A stretch of 34,545 nucleotides of DNA, taken from NCBI GenBank assembly GCA_029577135.1, contig JARQPW010000024.1, positions 1-34,545 on the forward strand, in the 5' to 3' direction. Made by a program: the position numbers and the translations under genes. A model generated the notes under the pieces. It did no database searches and had not been told where the DNA came from. It saw only the letters and a program-made list of their open reading frames with translations. The stretch is from Acidimicrobiales bacterium (GTDB lineage: Bacteria > Actinomycetota > Acidimicrobiia > Acidimicrobiales > MedAcidi-G1). Numbering within the stretch: the first letter of the stretch is position 1; every line of letters starts with the position of its first letter. Of the stretch, positions 15,701 through 24,761 are shown in pieces.

Positions 15701-16199
15701 GCCCGACATCCGGGTCGAGATCCCGGTCGATGCCCACCTGCCGGATGACTACGTGTCGCGCAACGACCTCCGGATGGAGGCCTATCGCAAGCTCGGCACG
15801 GCGGGTTTGTCGCCGGGACCGGAGGCCGTAGAGGCCGTCAAGGCCGAGTGGGAGGACCGGTACGGGCCGCTGCCGACGCCCGTCGAGGCGCTCGTCGCCG
15901 TGGCCCGACTCAGGTCGCTCTGCGTGGAGCGGGGTATCACCGAGGTCGTCGTTGCGAGGGGCCCCGGCCTGGGGGGCCCCAAACACCTCGCCCGCTGTTC
16001 CCCGGTCGACCTGCCGCTCAGCAGGCAGACCCGCCTGGCGCGGCTCCACCGGCACGCCCTCTACAAGCAGGGACCCCGACAACTGCACCTGCCGTTGCAC
16101 ACCGGCACCGACGTCCCCGACCTCGCCACGCAGCTGTCCGAGCTCCTCGTCGACCTCGTGCCGGTGGTCCAACCGGCCGACGGACCCGTAGCCTCCTGA
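12735..16199 (+). CDS. mfd: Transcription-repair coupling factor Mfd
   Basis: This DNA translocase removes stalled RNA polymerase at lesions and recruits UvrA. The 1154-residue length is normal. Domains in order are the UvrB-homology and UvrA-binding region (about 1-350), a basic linker rich in Arg near 453-465, the CarD-like RNA polymerase interaction domain (PGDYVVHEQHGVARFAGL, near 475), and the RecG-like motor with Walker A GDVGFGKTE near 625, DEEQ near 725 and the HQLRGRVGRAGQ motif, followed by the C-terminal autoinhibitory domain. The GTG at 12735 follows pth by 13 bases. The last codons overlap the TAGCCT promoter-like hexamer of the next gene. Confidence 0.97.
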   Translation: MILETLPGLLDAEPALDALPGRRQVTLAVPEPVRAVVLAAIAGRSERSPLVVAVPTGAEAERLVADLRAFLGDGSVELFPAWETLPFERVSPGVETMGLRLRVLHRLSDPADRPRVVVASGRALVQRLGPGAGEQPPVLIGPGDVVDQTQLVADLVRCGYRREYQVEHRGELAVRGSIIDLWPSTADAPVRIDLWGDEVERLCEFGVADQRTTVPRAEVEILPCREVLPDEVVRARAEALIAEQPWGREQWQRLADGEVFDGMESWLPWLAGEERVLFDLLDDDALVVAVEPRRIRDRIDDLRAEEEDLAGTLAATWGAGDVNFPRLHTEWDRLLAHTGAPLWLFEAVSSGPTVESVVATGWEAVGSRGETLTGRLAGLLADGYRVVVAAEGAGSAGQLVERFRGAGIELAPVALDATELPMGGSVVAAPLERGFVLPASRLAVLTESEATGRRRTRRRTRPRRQAAVRVFEDLAPGDYVVHEQHGVARFAGLVIRTPAGIERDYLLLEYRGDDRLYLPTDQIDAIRPYTSGDRPSLSRMGGVDWQKTRARVRSAVAEIAQELVVLYQARKSAEGRAFAADTPWQGEFEQSFPYQETPDQLAAILDVKEDMERPVPMDRLVCGDVGFGKTEVALRAVFKAVQCGSQAAVLVPTTLLAQQHGQTFRDRFAPYPIRTEVLSRFLSNAEAKAVVDGLADGSVDVVIGTHRLLSGDCRFKDLGLLVIDEEQRFGVRHKEAIKRLRADVDVLTLTATPIPRTLEMSLTGIRDLSLIDTPPADRQPILTYVGEYDERAVVEAIRRELLREGQVFFVHNRVADIEQVAGGLRELVPEARVVVAHGQMDEASLESVVLDFWEGNHDVLVCTTIIESGIDMPTVNTLVVDRADLLGLGQMHQLRGRVGRAGQRAYAYLFVPPDRSLTEEAYERLRTIGESTDLGSGFRIAMRDLEIRGAGNLLGTGQSGHIAAVGYDLYCQMVNEAVDELAGRMPEVAPDIRVEIPVDAHLPDDYVSRNDLRMEAYRKLGTAGLSPGPEAVEAVKAEWEDRYGPLPTPVEALVAVARLRSLCVERGITEVVVARGPGLGGPKHLARCSPVDLPLSRQTRLARLHRHALYKQGPRQLHLPLHTGTDVPDLATQLSELLVDLVPVVQPADGPVAS
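16189..16194 (+). promoter_or_regulatory. Probable -10 element (TAGCCT) for the SurA-like lipoprotein, inside the mfd 3' end
   Basis: TAGCCT overlaps the last codons of mfd and lies 9 bases before the GTG at 16204. It would allow leaderless transcription of the lipoprotein and mazG independent of mfd. Confidence 0.4.
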
Positions 16200-16203
16200 C
16201 CTC

Positions 16204-17103
16204 GTGAGATCATTTCCCCTGCCCTCGATGCTCCGACGCGCCCTGCGCCCCCTCGTCGTCGTCCTCGCGGGCCTGCTGTTCGTTGCCGCCTGCGCCTCCG
16301 AGTCGACGGTCGTCAGCATCGGCGGCACCGACCTGGACCGTGCCGCCGTCCTCGAGTGGATCGAGGCCCGAGGTGGCATCGCCGCCGTCGACGAGGTCAC
16401 GATCGAGGCGCAGGTGGCCGTCGACGTGCTCAGCGAGCTGGTCACCTACGAGGCGCTCGTCGACCTCCTGGCGGAGTACGGCGTGGTCGCCTCCGAGGCC
16501 GACCTGGCGTCGGCCACCGACAGGTTGTCGATGGCGGGGTTCGACGCGGCATCGTTGGCCATGGGACGGTTCTCCCGGTGGCAGGCCGCCCTCGATGCCG
16601 TCGAAGCAGGTGCTGCAGGTGCACGCGCGGCCTACGAGGCCAACGCCAACCTGCTCAGCCATGAACTCTGCACCAGCCACATCCTCGTCTCGACCGAGGA
16701 CGACGCCGCCGACGTGATCGGCCTGCTGGCCGCCGGCAGCGACTTCACCGAACTCGCCCGACAAGTGTCCCAGGACCCGGGCTCCGGTTCGCAGGGCGGG
16801 GGCCTCGGCTGCGTGCCCGTGGGGGCCTTCGTACCGACGTTCGAACGGGCGACGCTCGGAGCCATCGCCGCCGGCGTGTCCCTGGTGGGCCCGGTGCCGA
16901 GCCAGTTCGGGTACCACGTGATCCGGGTCGACGAAGTCCGCCCCACCGATGCCTTGGCGTTCGAGGACCTCGGTGGCCGCGTCGTCAATGCGATGCTCGG
17001 CATCGCGACGATGACCAGGGAGATCTCGCTGGACGGCCGCTTCGGCACCTGGGACCCCGTCCTGGGAAGTGTCTCCCGGCCGGCGGCTCCCTCCAAGGGC
17101 TGA
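16204..17103 (+). CDS. SurA/PrsA-like peptidyl-prolyl isomerase lipoprotein
   Basis: The 299-residue protein has a lipoprotein signal (basic region, hydrophobic 17-27, lipobox VAAC with Cys30) and would act as a membrane-anchored folding factor outside the cytoplasm. Residues about 35-150 form a SurA-N-like helical chaperone region. Residues about 152-246 form a parvulin domain, seen from CTSHILVSTEDDA, DFTELARQVSQDPGS, GGGLGCVPVG and FGYHVIRVDEV. A gene with this make-up between mfd and mazG is known from Streptomyces relatives. The stop overlaps the start of mazG (TGATG), so the two are translationally coupled. Confidence 0.88.
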   Translation: MRSFPLPSMLRRALRPLVVVLAGLLFVAACASESTVVSIGGTDLDRAAVLEWIEARGGIAAVDEVTIEAQVAVDVLSELVTYEALVDLLAEYGVVASEADLASATDRLSMAGFDAASLAMGRFSRWQAALDAVEAGAAGARAAYEANANLLSHELCTSHILVSTEDDAADVIGLLAAGSDFTELARQVSQDPGSGSQGGGLGCVPVGAFVPTFERATLGAIAAGVSLVGPVPSQFGYHVIRVDEVRPTDALAFEDLGGRVVNAMLGIATMTREISLDGRFGTWDPVLGSVSRPAAPSKG

Positions 17104-17804
17104 TGGGCGGGTCGGACGAGTCGACCGGGGCGGCCGACCACCGCGCCACGCCCGGAATGCTCAACGCGATCGCCGGCTTCGTCGACCTGGTCGACATCCT
17201 CCGAAGAGAGTGTCCGTGGGACGCCGAACAGACGCACGCCTCGTTGCGGTCGCACCTTCTGGAGGAGGCCCACGAGGTCCTCGAGGCTCTCGACGGCCTG
17301 GACGAGGCGACCGGCGAGGGGATCGGGCACGTCTGCGAGGAGCTCGGCGACCTCCTCTTCCAGGTGGTGTTCCATGCACGGATCGCGGCCGAGTCCGATC
17401 GCTTCGACCTCGGTGACGTGGCCCGGGGGATCCACGACAAGCTGCACCACCGCCACCCGCACGTGTTCGGCCCGGGCGAAGGCTCCGGCAAGCCCGCCAC
17501 GGATCAGGTCCTGGCCGACTGGGATCGCATCAAGCGCGAGGAGAAGGGCCGCGAATCCGTCCTCGACGGCATACCGGCGACGCTGCCGGCGCTGGCCCGG
17601 GCGGCCAAGACGGTTCGGCGGGCGGCGTCGGTGGACCTGTCTCCCGAGCCCCCGGTCGAGGGGCCCGCAGACGAGGCGGGGCTGGGGGAGGCGCTGCTCG
17701 ACCTCGTGGTCTGGGCCCGCGAGGCGGGCCTCGATCCGGAGGAGGCACTGCGAGGCGCGGTGGCACGCCTCGGCGACCGTGTCCGTGCGGCCGAGGCGGG
17801 TTGA
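17103..17804 (+). CDS. mazG: Nucleoside triphosphate pyrophosphohydrolase MazG
   Basis: The enzyme hydrolyses NTPs or dNTPs to NMP and PPi, cleaning the nucleotide pool. The 233-residue protein has the all-alpha MazG core with the metal-binding EExxE...ExxD pattern: Glu54, Glu55, Glu58, Glu80 and Asp83. Further family motifs are ECPWDAEQTH, HHRHPHVFG and ADWDRIKREEK. A second, more divergent helical half (residues about 150-230, Ala and Glu rich) completes the length. Its ATG overlaps the preceding stop, and eno follows after a 229-base gap, matching the actinobacterial mfd-mazG-eno order. Confidence 0.95.
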   Translation: MGGSDESTGAADHRATPGMLNAIAGFVDLVDILRRECPWDAEQTHASLRSHLLEEAHEVLEALDGLDEATGEGIGHVCEELGDLLFQVVFHARIAAESDRFDLGDVARGIHDKLHHRHPHVFGPGEGSGKPATDQVLADWDRIKREEKGRESVLDGIPATLPALARAAKTVRRAASVDLSPEPPVEGPADEAGLGEALLDLVVWAREAGLDPEEALRGAVARLGDRVRAAEAG

Positions 17805-19637
<1,833 letters not shown>

Positions 19638-19642
19638 ACCTT

Positions 19643-19660
19643 CGGACGGCCCGTCGTCCG
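19643..19660 (+). terminator. Hairpin after ftsB
   Basis: CGGACG and CGTCCG form a perfect 6-bp stem around a 6-base loop, 5 bases after the ftsB stop. There is no T-tract, as is common for high-GC terminators. It separates the core block from the ABC exporter. Confidence 0.4.
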
Positions 19661-19706
19661 CCCGTCTGGTCGCCGGTGGGGGTCCAGGGGGTAGGAATTC
19701 CCGCGT

Positions 19707-20681
19707 ATGAGCGGGAGCATCGAACCAGGATCCGGCGGCGACGTCGTGATCGAGGCCACCGACCTCGCGCGGACTTTCGGCGAGGTGGTCGCCGTCGACG
19801 GGATCGACCTGTCCGTCACCCGTGGCGAGGTCTTCGGGTTCCTCGGGCCGAACGGCGCCGGGAAGTCGACCACCATCCGGATGCTCACCACTCTGCTCCG
19901 ACCGACCGGAGGGTCCGCCCGGATCGACGACCACGACGTGGTGGGATCGGCGGCGGCCGTCCGGCGGATCATCGGCGTGGCCCTCCAGGACTCCTCCATC
20001 GATCCGCTCATGACGGGGAACGAGCTGATGCGCCTCCAGGCGGTGCTCCACGGCATCCCCCGGTCGGAGGCGAGGCGCCGCTGCCCGGAACTCCTGGCGA
20101 GAGTCGGCCTCACCGGTGCGGCGGATCGGCGGGTGGCGACCTACTCGGGGGGCATGCGCCGCCGCCTCGACCTGGCGCTCTCCCTGGTGCACGAGCCCGG
20201 CATCCTCTTCCTCGACGAGCCGTCCGCCGGACTCGACCCCACCAGCCGACTCGCACTGTGGGAGGAGGTCCGGCGGCTGAACCGGGAACTGGGCACCACT
20301 GTCTTTCTCACCACCCAGTACCTCGAGGAGGCGGACGAGTTGGCCAGCCGGATCGCCATCATCGACCGCGGCCGCCTGGTCCGGGAGGGATCGCCGGAGG
20401 CGCTCAAGGCCACCGTCGGCTCGCCGACGCTGCGCGTGGACGTCGATCCGGTGTTCTTCGAGACGACCCGTCGGGTGCTTGCCGACTTCGGGCCCGATCG
20501 TCCGGCACGGGAGGGGCGGGTCTCCATCGGCCTTGACGGGGGAGCGGCACGGGTGGCCGAGGTCGTCCGGGCCCTCGACGACGCCGGCGTCCCGGTCACC
20601 CACCTGGAGCTCGATGCCCCGAGCCTCGACGACGTGTTCGCCGATGCGACCGGTCGTCGGCTGGAGGGGGCCGACGAGTGA
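19707..20681 (+). CDS. ABC transporter ATP-binding protein, DrrA-like
   Basis: The 324-residue ATPase of the daunorubicin-resistance (DrrA) type powers an ABC-2 exporter. It has Walker A GPNGAGKST, Q-loop VALQDSS, signature YSGGM, Walker B ILFLDEPSAGLDP, and a switch region TTQYLEEAD in which the usual H-loop His is Gln, as in many DrrA proteins. The C-terminal extension (about 235-320) is the usual DrrA regulatory domain. Its end overlaps the first permease by 4 bases (GTGA). The start ATG follows a TAGGAATT stretch that resembles but does not exactly match the TANNNT hexamer seen elsewhere. Confidence 0.93.
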   Translation: MSGSIEPGSGGDVVIEATDLARTFGEVVAVDGIDLSVTRGEVFGFLGPNGAGKSTTIRMLTTLLRPTGGSARIDDHDVVGSAAAVRRIIGVALQDSSIDPLMTGNELMRLQAVLHGIPRSEARRRCPELLARVGLTGAADRRVATYSGGMRRRLDLALSLVHEPGILFLDEPSAGLDPTSRLALWEEVRRLNRELGTTVFLTTQYLEEADELASRIAIIDRGRLVREGSPEALKATVGSPTLRVDVDPVFFETTRRVLADFGPDRPAREGRVSIGLDGGAARVAEVVRALDDAGVPVTHLELDAPSLDDVFADATGRRLEGADE

Positions 20682-21478
20682 GGCCCGACTCGGCGACCGG
20701 CCTCCGGCTGGCCGGTGCCCAGACGCTGGCACTGACCCGTCGCTCCGTCTTCACGGAGTGGCGCCAGCTCGGCAACGTGTTGCCGGGCATCGTGTTCCCC
20801 CTGCTGCTGGCCGCCGTCTACACGCACCAGTTCGAACGGGTCATCCTCCTCCCCGGCTTCCCGGTCGTCGACTCGTTCCTCGACTTCGTCCTCCCGGCCA
20901 GCCTCGTCCAGTCGGTGTCGTTCGGGGCGACCGAGGCCGGCACGGAGCTGGCCCGCGACATCGAGAACGGATTCTTCGACCGCCTTCGGTCGTCGCCCTG
21001 TGGGCGCCTGCCGCTGCTGCTGGGTCGTCTCGGCGGTGCGCTGGTGGTCGCCGCCGCCAAGGGTGTGTTCATCGTCGCGATCTTCCTGGCGTTCGGTGCC
21101 GAGATCGCCGGCGGCCCTGCGGCGGCCGTCGTGATCGTGGCCACGGCGGTCCTCCTCGTCCTCGCCATCGGAGGCCTGGGGCAGGTGCTGGCCATCCTCA
21201 CGGGCAGCCAGGAGGCCGTCAACGCCACGTTCCCGCTGGTGTTCACGAGCATCTTCGTAAGCTCGGCGTTCTTCCCGACCAACCTGATGAGCGGCTGGTT
21301 CCGGCAGGTCGCCGAGGCCAACCCGGTGACCTGGATCATCGATCCCATTCGGCGGCTGATCCTCGAGGGCTGGTCGTGGTCGGATGTCGGACAGGCACTC
21401 GGGGTCCCGCTGGTGATCTCCGCCGTCACGGTGACGATGGCCGTCGTCACCCTGAACCGCAAGCTCGGCGCCTCGTGA
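20678..21478 (+). CDS. ABC-2 type permease, first of two
   Basis: The 266-residue integral membrane protein has about six hydrophobic segments and the DrrB-type cytoplasmic motif [14 protein letters not shown]. It also shows the late [21 protein letters not shown] segment that marks ABC2_membrane proteins. It starts at a GTG overlapping the ATPase stop and ends at a GTGA overlap with the second permease, so the three proteins should be produced in balance. It probably forms a heterodimeric channel with the next product. The substrate is unknown; lipid, glycolipid or drug export are options. Confidence 0.9.
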   Translation: MRPDSATGLRLAGAQTLALTRRSVFTEWRQLGNVLPGIVFPLLLAAVYTHQFERVILLPGFPVVDSFLDFVLPASLVQSVSFGATEAGTELARDIENGFFDRLRSSPCGRLPLLLGRLGGALVVAAAKGVFIVAIFLAFGAEIAGGPAAAVVIVATAVLLVLAIGGLGQVLAILTGSQEAVNATFPLVFTSIFVSSAFFPTNLMSGWFRQVAEANPVTWIIDPIRRLILEGWSWSDVGQALGVPLVISAVTVTMAVVTLNRKLGAS

Positions 21479-22275
21479 GCGCTTCGGCGGTCGCCCACAC
21501 CGAGGGCCTGGGGCATGTCGGAGGCGTGGCCTTGGCGATCTGCGGTCGTGGGATGCGTCGCATCAGGGCACGGCCGACCTTGATCATGCCGGTGCTCCTG
21601 ATGCCGCTCATCTTCGTCATCAGCTTCACGGGTGCGTTCGGGTCGCTCACCCGGGTCGAGGGCTACGGGACCGACAACGTCTTCAACTGGATGGCGGTCT
21701 ACGCGGCGCTGCAGGGTGCGGTGTTCGCCGGAGTGGGCGGCGCCTCGGCCACCGCCGAGGACCTCGAGAACGGATTCTTCGACCGGCTGCTGTTGACGCC
21801 CGGCAGCCGGGTGCCGATTCTGGTCGGGACGATGGCCTACAGCGCCCTGCGGTCGACGATCCCGACGACCGGCGTGCTCTTCGTCTCGGTCCTGGGTGGC
21901 CTCAGCCTGGCCGGCGGTCCGCTCGCCCTGTTGACGGTCTACGTGGCCACGGCGGGGATGGCTGCGGTGTTCTGCCTCGTCGGCCTGGCGGTCGTCTACC
22001 GCTTCCGCACGATGCGTTCGATGATCCTGATCCAGGTCTTCGGGTTCAGTTCGATGTTCCTGTCCACGGGCCAGGTTCCGATCCACTTCATGAACGGTTG
22101 GCTCCACGCCGTGGCCCGGGTGAACCCGATCACCAACGTGTTGCGGTTCGCCCGGCAGGGCTTCCTGGGCGACCTCACCTGGGCGATGACGTGGCCGGGC
22201 CTCGTGGCCCTCGGTGGCATGTCGTTGGTCTCCGGGACGCTGGCCGTCTGGCAGTTGCGTCGGCTCGCTGCGTAG
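21475..22275 (+). CDS. ABC-2 type permease, second of two
   Basis: This permease also has 266 residues. It shares [14 protein letters not shown] with the first permease and has [20 protein letters not shown] near the C-terminus, so the pair are paralogues. The GTG at 21475 overlaps the previous stop (GTGA); the frame is open upstream only because of the GC-rich sequence. An N-terminal basic segment ([13 protein letters not shown]) precedes the first transmembrane helix, as in DrrB proteins. The 3' end is followed by an inverted repeat that may terminate the unit. Confidence 0.88.
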   Translation: MSASAVAHTEGLGHVGGVALAICGRGMRRIRARPTLIMPVLLMPLIFVISFTGAFGSLTRVEGYGTDNVFNWMAVYAALQGAVFAGVGGASATAEDLENGFFDRLLLTPGSRVPILVGTMAYSALRSTIPTTGVLFVSVLGGLSLAGGPLALLTVYVATAGMAAVFCLVGLAVVYRFRTMRSMILIQVFGFSSMFLSTGQVPIHFMNGWLHAVARVNPITNVLRFARQGFLGDLTWAMTWPGLVALGGMSLVSGTLAVWQLRRLAA

Positions 22276-22282
22276 TTGGTTG

Positions 22283-22335
22283 CCTGTCCGATCCGCCTGA
22301 AGCGGGGGCAGGCGACGCGGGCTGGCTCGGACAGG
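22283..22335 (+). terminator. Inverted repeat after the ABC transporter genes
   Basis: CCTGTCCGA (22283-22291) and TCGGACAGG (22327-22335) are a perfect 9-bp inverted repeat. Nested inside are GCCTG (22295) and CAGGC (22309). It begins 8 bases after the stop, so a terminator is the simplest reading; an operator for the downstream cox genes is an alternative. Confidence 0.4.
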
Positions 22336-22415
22336 ATCCTCGTCACGGGGCGCCGTCGCCTCCCGGCAGGCTCTCGAACCTCCGCATGGCTACGTCATCC
22401 CGGATGGTGTGCGGG

Positions 22416-22421
22416 TACAGT
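22416..22421 (+). promoter_or_regulatory. Possible -10 element (TACAGT) for coxS
   Basis: TACAGT lies 61 bases before the coxS start in a 206-base gap. The leader would include an A-rich stretch (22437-22460) and a strong Shine-Dalgarno GGAGG at 22471-22475. Confidence 0.35.
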
Positions 22422-22481
22422 CCGCGGCGCTGGGCGAGAAGTAGCAACAGCAGAAACGAGCGCGTCGCAGGGAGGCTGCCG

Positions 22482-22952
22482 GTGCAGGTGTCGATGACCA
22501 TCAACGGGACGCTGGTTTCCCTCGACGTGGAGCCGCGCACGCTTCTCGTGCACTACCTCAGGGACCATGCCGGGTTGACGGGCACCAACGTCGGCTGCGA
22601 CACGTCGTCGTGCGGTGCCTGCACGGTGCACCTCGACGGAGAGGCCGTGAAGTCGTGCACGGTGCTGGCCGTCCAGGCCGACGACCGTGAGATCACTACC
22701 ATCGAGGGTCTCGCCGACGGTGACGTGCTCCACCCGATGCAGCAGGCCTTCCACGAGTGCCACGCCCTCCAGTGCGGCTACTGCACGCCCGGGATGATCA
22801 TGGCGGCGGTATCGCTGCTCGACGAGGTGCCGAACCCGACCGAGGCCGACGTACGCGAGGGCCTCGAGGGCAACCTCTGCCGCTGCACCGGTTACCACAA
22901 CATCGTGCAGGCGGTCCTGCAGGCGGCGGGTGGCGACGGGGGCGGCCGGTGA
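22482..22952 (+). CDS. coxS: Molybdenum hydroxylase [2Fe-2S] subunit (CO dehydrogenase small subunit-like)
   Basis: The 156-residue protein carries electrons from a Mo active site to FAD. Its N-terminal plant-type cluster is ligated by Cys39, Cys44, Cys47 and Cys59. The C-terminal helical cluster domain has Cys98, Cys101, Cys133 and Cys135 in QCGYCTPGM and CRCTGY, both fully conserved. The GTG at 22482 is chosen because GGAGG lies 6 bases upstream; ATG at 22494 is the alternative. Its stop overlaps the start of coxM (GTGA). The same architecture occurs in CO dehydrogenase, xanthine dehydrogenase and other hydroxylases, so the gene symbol denotes family and not proven CO oxidation. Confidence 0.92.
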   Translation: MQVSMTINGTLVSLDVEPRTLLVHYLRDHAGLTGTNVGCDTSSCGACTVHLDGEAVKSCTVLAVQADDREITTIEGLADGDVLHPMQQAFHECHALQCGYCTPGMIMAAVSLLDEVPNPTEADVREGLEGNLCRCTGYHNIVQAVLQAAGGDGGGR

Positions 22953-23773
22953 TCCCGGCTGCGTTCGACTACGTACGGGCCGAGTCGGCCGGGCACGCCC
23001 TCGAATTGCTGGCCGAGCACGGCGACGAGGCCAAGCTGCTGGCCGGCGGCCATTCGCTGATCCCGCTCATGAAGTTCCGACTCGCCGCGCCGGCCGTCGT
23101 GGTCGACATCGGGCGTATCACCGAGCTCTCCTATGTGCGTGATGCGGGCGACCACCTCGCCATCGGCGCCCTCACCCGGCATCGCGACATCGAGATCAGC
23201 GAGCTGGTCGGCACGCAGGCCGGCCTCCTGGCCGCTGCCACGTCGAAGGTGGGCGACCCGCAGGTCCGCCACCGGGGAACCATCGGCGGGGCGCTGGCCC
23301 ACGGTGATCCCGCTTCGGACATCCCGGCTGCGCTGCTGGCACTCCGGGCGACGATGGTGGTCGAGGGGCCCGACGGACAACGCGAGGTGTCGTCCGACGA
23401 CTTCTTCACCGGCTTCCTCGAAACCACCATCGGGGAGCAGGACCTACTCACCGAGATCCGGGTCCCGAAGGTGCCGGACGCCGGCTGGTCCTTCCAGAAG
23501 TTCAACCGCCGGGCGCAGGATTGGGCGATCGTCGGCGCAGCGGTCCTCGTCAACGGTGGCTCGTGCGGTGTGGGCCTCGTCAACATGGACTCCCGCCCGG
23601 TGCGGGCCGCGGGCGTGGAGTCGGCCATTGCCGGAGGAGCCGACGCCGCCGACGCGGCCGCGTCGGCCGCCGACGGCCTCGAACCGCCCGCCGACCTCAA
23701 TGCCGGCGTGGAGTACCGGCAGCACCTGGCACGGGTCCTGACCCGCCGGGGCCTCGAGGAGGCCGGGGCCTGA
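22949..23773 (+). CDS. coxM: Molybdenum hydroxylase FAD subunit (CO dehydrogenase medium subunit-like)
   Basis: The 274-residue flavoprotein passes electrons from CoxS to the respiratory chain. The FAD-binding motifs are [15 protein letters not shown] (residues about 31-45) and [14 protein letters not shown] (about 111-124), followed by the CO dehydrogenase flavoprotein C-terminal domain. It begins with a GTG overlapping the coxS stop. The expected partner, a large Mo-binding subunit of about 780 residues, does not follow; the next gene after a hairpin is coxD. Confidence 0.93.
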   Translation: MIPAAFDYVRAESAGHALELLAEHGDEAKLLAGGHSLIPLMKFRLAAPAVVVDIGRITELSYVRDAGDHLAIGALTRHRDIEISELVGTQAGLLAAATSKVGDPQVRHRGTIGGALAHGDPASDIPAALLALRATMVVEGPDGQREVSSDDFFTGFLETTIGEQDLLTEIRVPKVPDAGWSFQKFNRRAQDWAIVGAAVLVNGGSCGVGLVNMDSRPVRAAGVESAIAGGADAADAAASAADGLEPPADLNAGVEYRQHLARVLTRRGLEEAGA

Positions 23774-23774
23774 T

Positions 23775-23796
23775 CGGGATGGCACGGGCCGTCCCG
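23775..23796 (+). terminator. Strong hairpin between coxM and coxD, abutting the coxD -10 element
   Basis: CGGGATGGC (23775-23783) pairs with GCCGTCCCG (23788-23796) over 9 base pairs including one T-G wobble, with loop ACGG. It starts one base after the coxM stop and ends directly against TAGCCT. It could terminate coxSM transcripts or act as an operator. Confidence 0.5.
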
Positions 23797-23802
23797 TAGC
23801 CT
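23797..23802 (+). promoter_or_regulatory. Probable -10 element (TAGCCT) of coxD
   Basis: TAGCCT lies 6 bases before the ATG at 23809 with no Shine-Dalgarno, implying a leaderless coxD transcript separate from coxSM. Confidence 0.5.
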
Positions 23803-23808
23803 GAGCAC

Positions 23809-24750
23809 ATGGCAGGGAACGTTTCACCATTTTCGCCGCATGACGTCGCGTCGGTCGACGATGTCATCGCTGCGCTGGCGGCCCAGAGTTACCTCGCCGA
23901 CGAGGGACTCGCCACGGCGATCTTCCTTGCCCTGCGGCTGCGCCGGCCGATCCTGCTCGAGGGCGAGGCCGGTGTCGGCAAGACCGAGGTCGCCAAGGCC
24001 CTTGCCACCTGGTCGGGCGGTGATTTCATCCGCCTGCAGTGCTACGAGGGCATCGACGCAGCCCAGGCCGTCTACGAGTGGGACTACTCGAAGCAACTGC
24101 TGCACCTGCGTGCCGCCGAGGCCGCAGGCGCCACCGAGGGCGTCGCCGTCGCCGACCTCGAGGACGCGCTCTACGACGAGAGGTTCCTCGTGCGCCGGCC
24201 GCTCCTCCAGGCCTTGTCCGCCTCCGTCGCCGATTCGGGCACCCCGTCGGTGCTGCTGATCGACGAGGTCGACAGGGCCGATGACGAATTCGAGGCGTTC
24301 CTCCTCGAGATCCTCTCGGAGTACGCAGTGACGATCCCCGAAGTCGGCGAGTTCCGCGCCGAGGTGCCGCCGGTGGTGGTCATCACCTCGAACCGCACCC
24401 GCGATGTCCACGACGCCCTCAAGCGGCGCTGCCTCTACCACTGGGTCGCACACCCGTCGGTCGAGCGCGAGGTCGAGATCCTCCGGGTGCGGGCCCCGCA
24501 CGTGCCCCTGGCGCTGGCCCGCGACGTGGCGCTGGTCGCGGCTGAGTTGCGCGACATGGGCCTCTACAAGCCGCCCGGCGTCGCCGAGACCCTCGACTGG
24601 GCCGAGGCCCTGGTGCTGATCGGAGCCGACGACCTCGACCCCGAGGCCATCGAGTTCACCGTCGGCACGCTGCTCAAGTACCGCGAGGACCAGGAACGGG
24701 CGCGGGCCCGCGGCTTCGGCGACATCCTGTCGTCGGTCCTGGGTGCCTAG
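23809..24750 (+). CDS. coxD: MoxR-type AAA+ ATPase (CoxD-like)
   Basis: The 313-residue ATPase has Walker A GEAGVGKT at 52-59, Walker B LLIDEVDRADDE and the sensor region VVITSNRTRDVHDALKRRC. The late LYKPPGVAETLDWAEAL segment is typical of CoxD-type proteins. In CO dehydrogenase systems CoxD works with the VWA protein CoxE to mature the Mo-Cu site, including sulfuration and copper insertion. It is followed by coxE after 11 bases. Its presence favours a CO-dehydrogenase-type assembly route, but related MoxR-VWA pairs also serve other hydroxylases. Confidence 0.92.
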   Translation: MAGNVSPFSPHDVASVDDVIAALAAQSYLADEGLATAIFLALRLRRPILLEGEAGVGKTEVAKALATWSGGDFIRLQCYEGIDAAQAVYEWDYSKQLLHLRAAEAAGATEGVAVADLEDALYDERFLVRRPLLQALSASVADSGTPSVLLIDEVDRADDEFEAFLLEILSEYAVTIPEVGEFRAEVPPVVVITSNRTRDVHDALKRRCLYHWVAHPSVEREVEILRVRAPHVPLALARDVALVAAELRDMGLYKPPGVAETLDWAEALVLIGADDLDPEAIEFTVGTLLKYREDQERARARGFGDILSSVLGA

Positions 24751-24761
24751 CCGGGCCCGTC

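Noticed and set aside
13035-16445. A 1136-codon open frame antisense to mfd.
   Set aside because: It mirrors the codon structure of mfd, has no family motifs, and is rich in His/Arg/Asp as expected for an antisense frame in GC-rich DNA.
22336-22400. tRNA-like T-arm on the minus strand.
   Set aside because: A TTCGA sequence is present but the flanking arm does not pair and no cloverleaf can be drawn.
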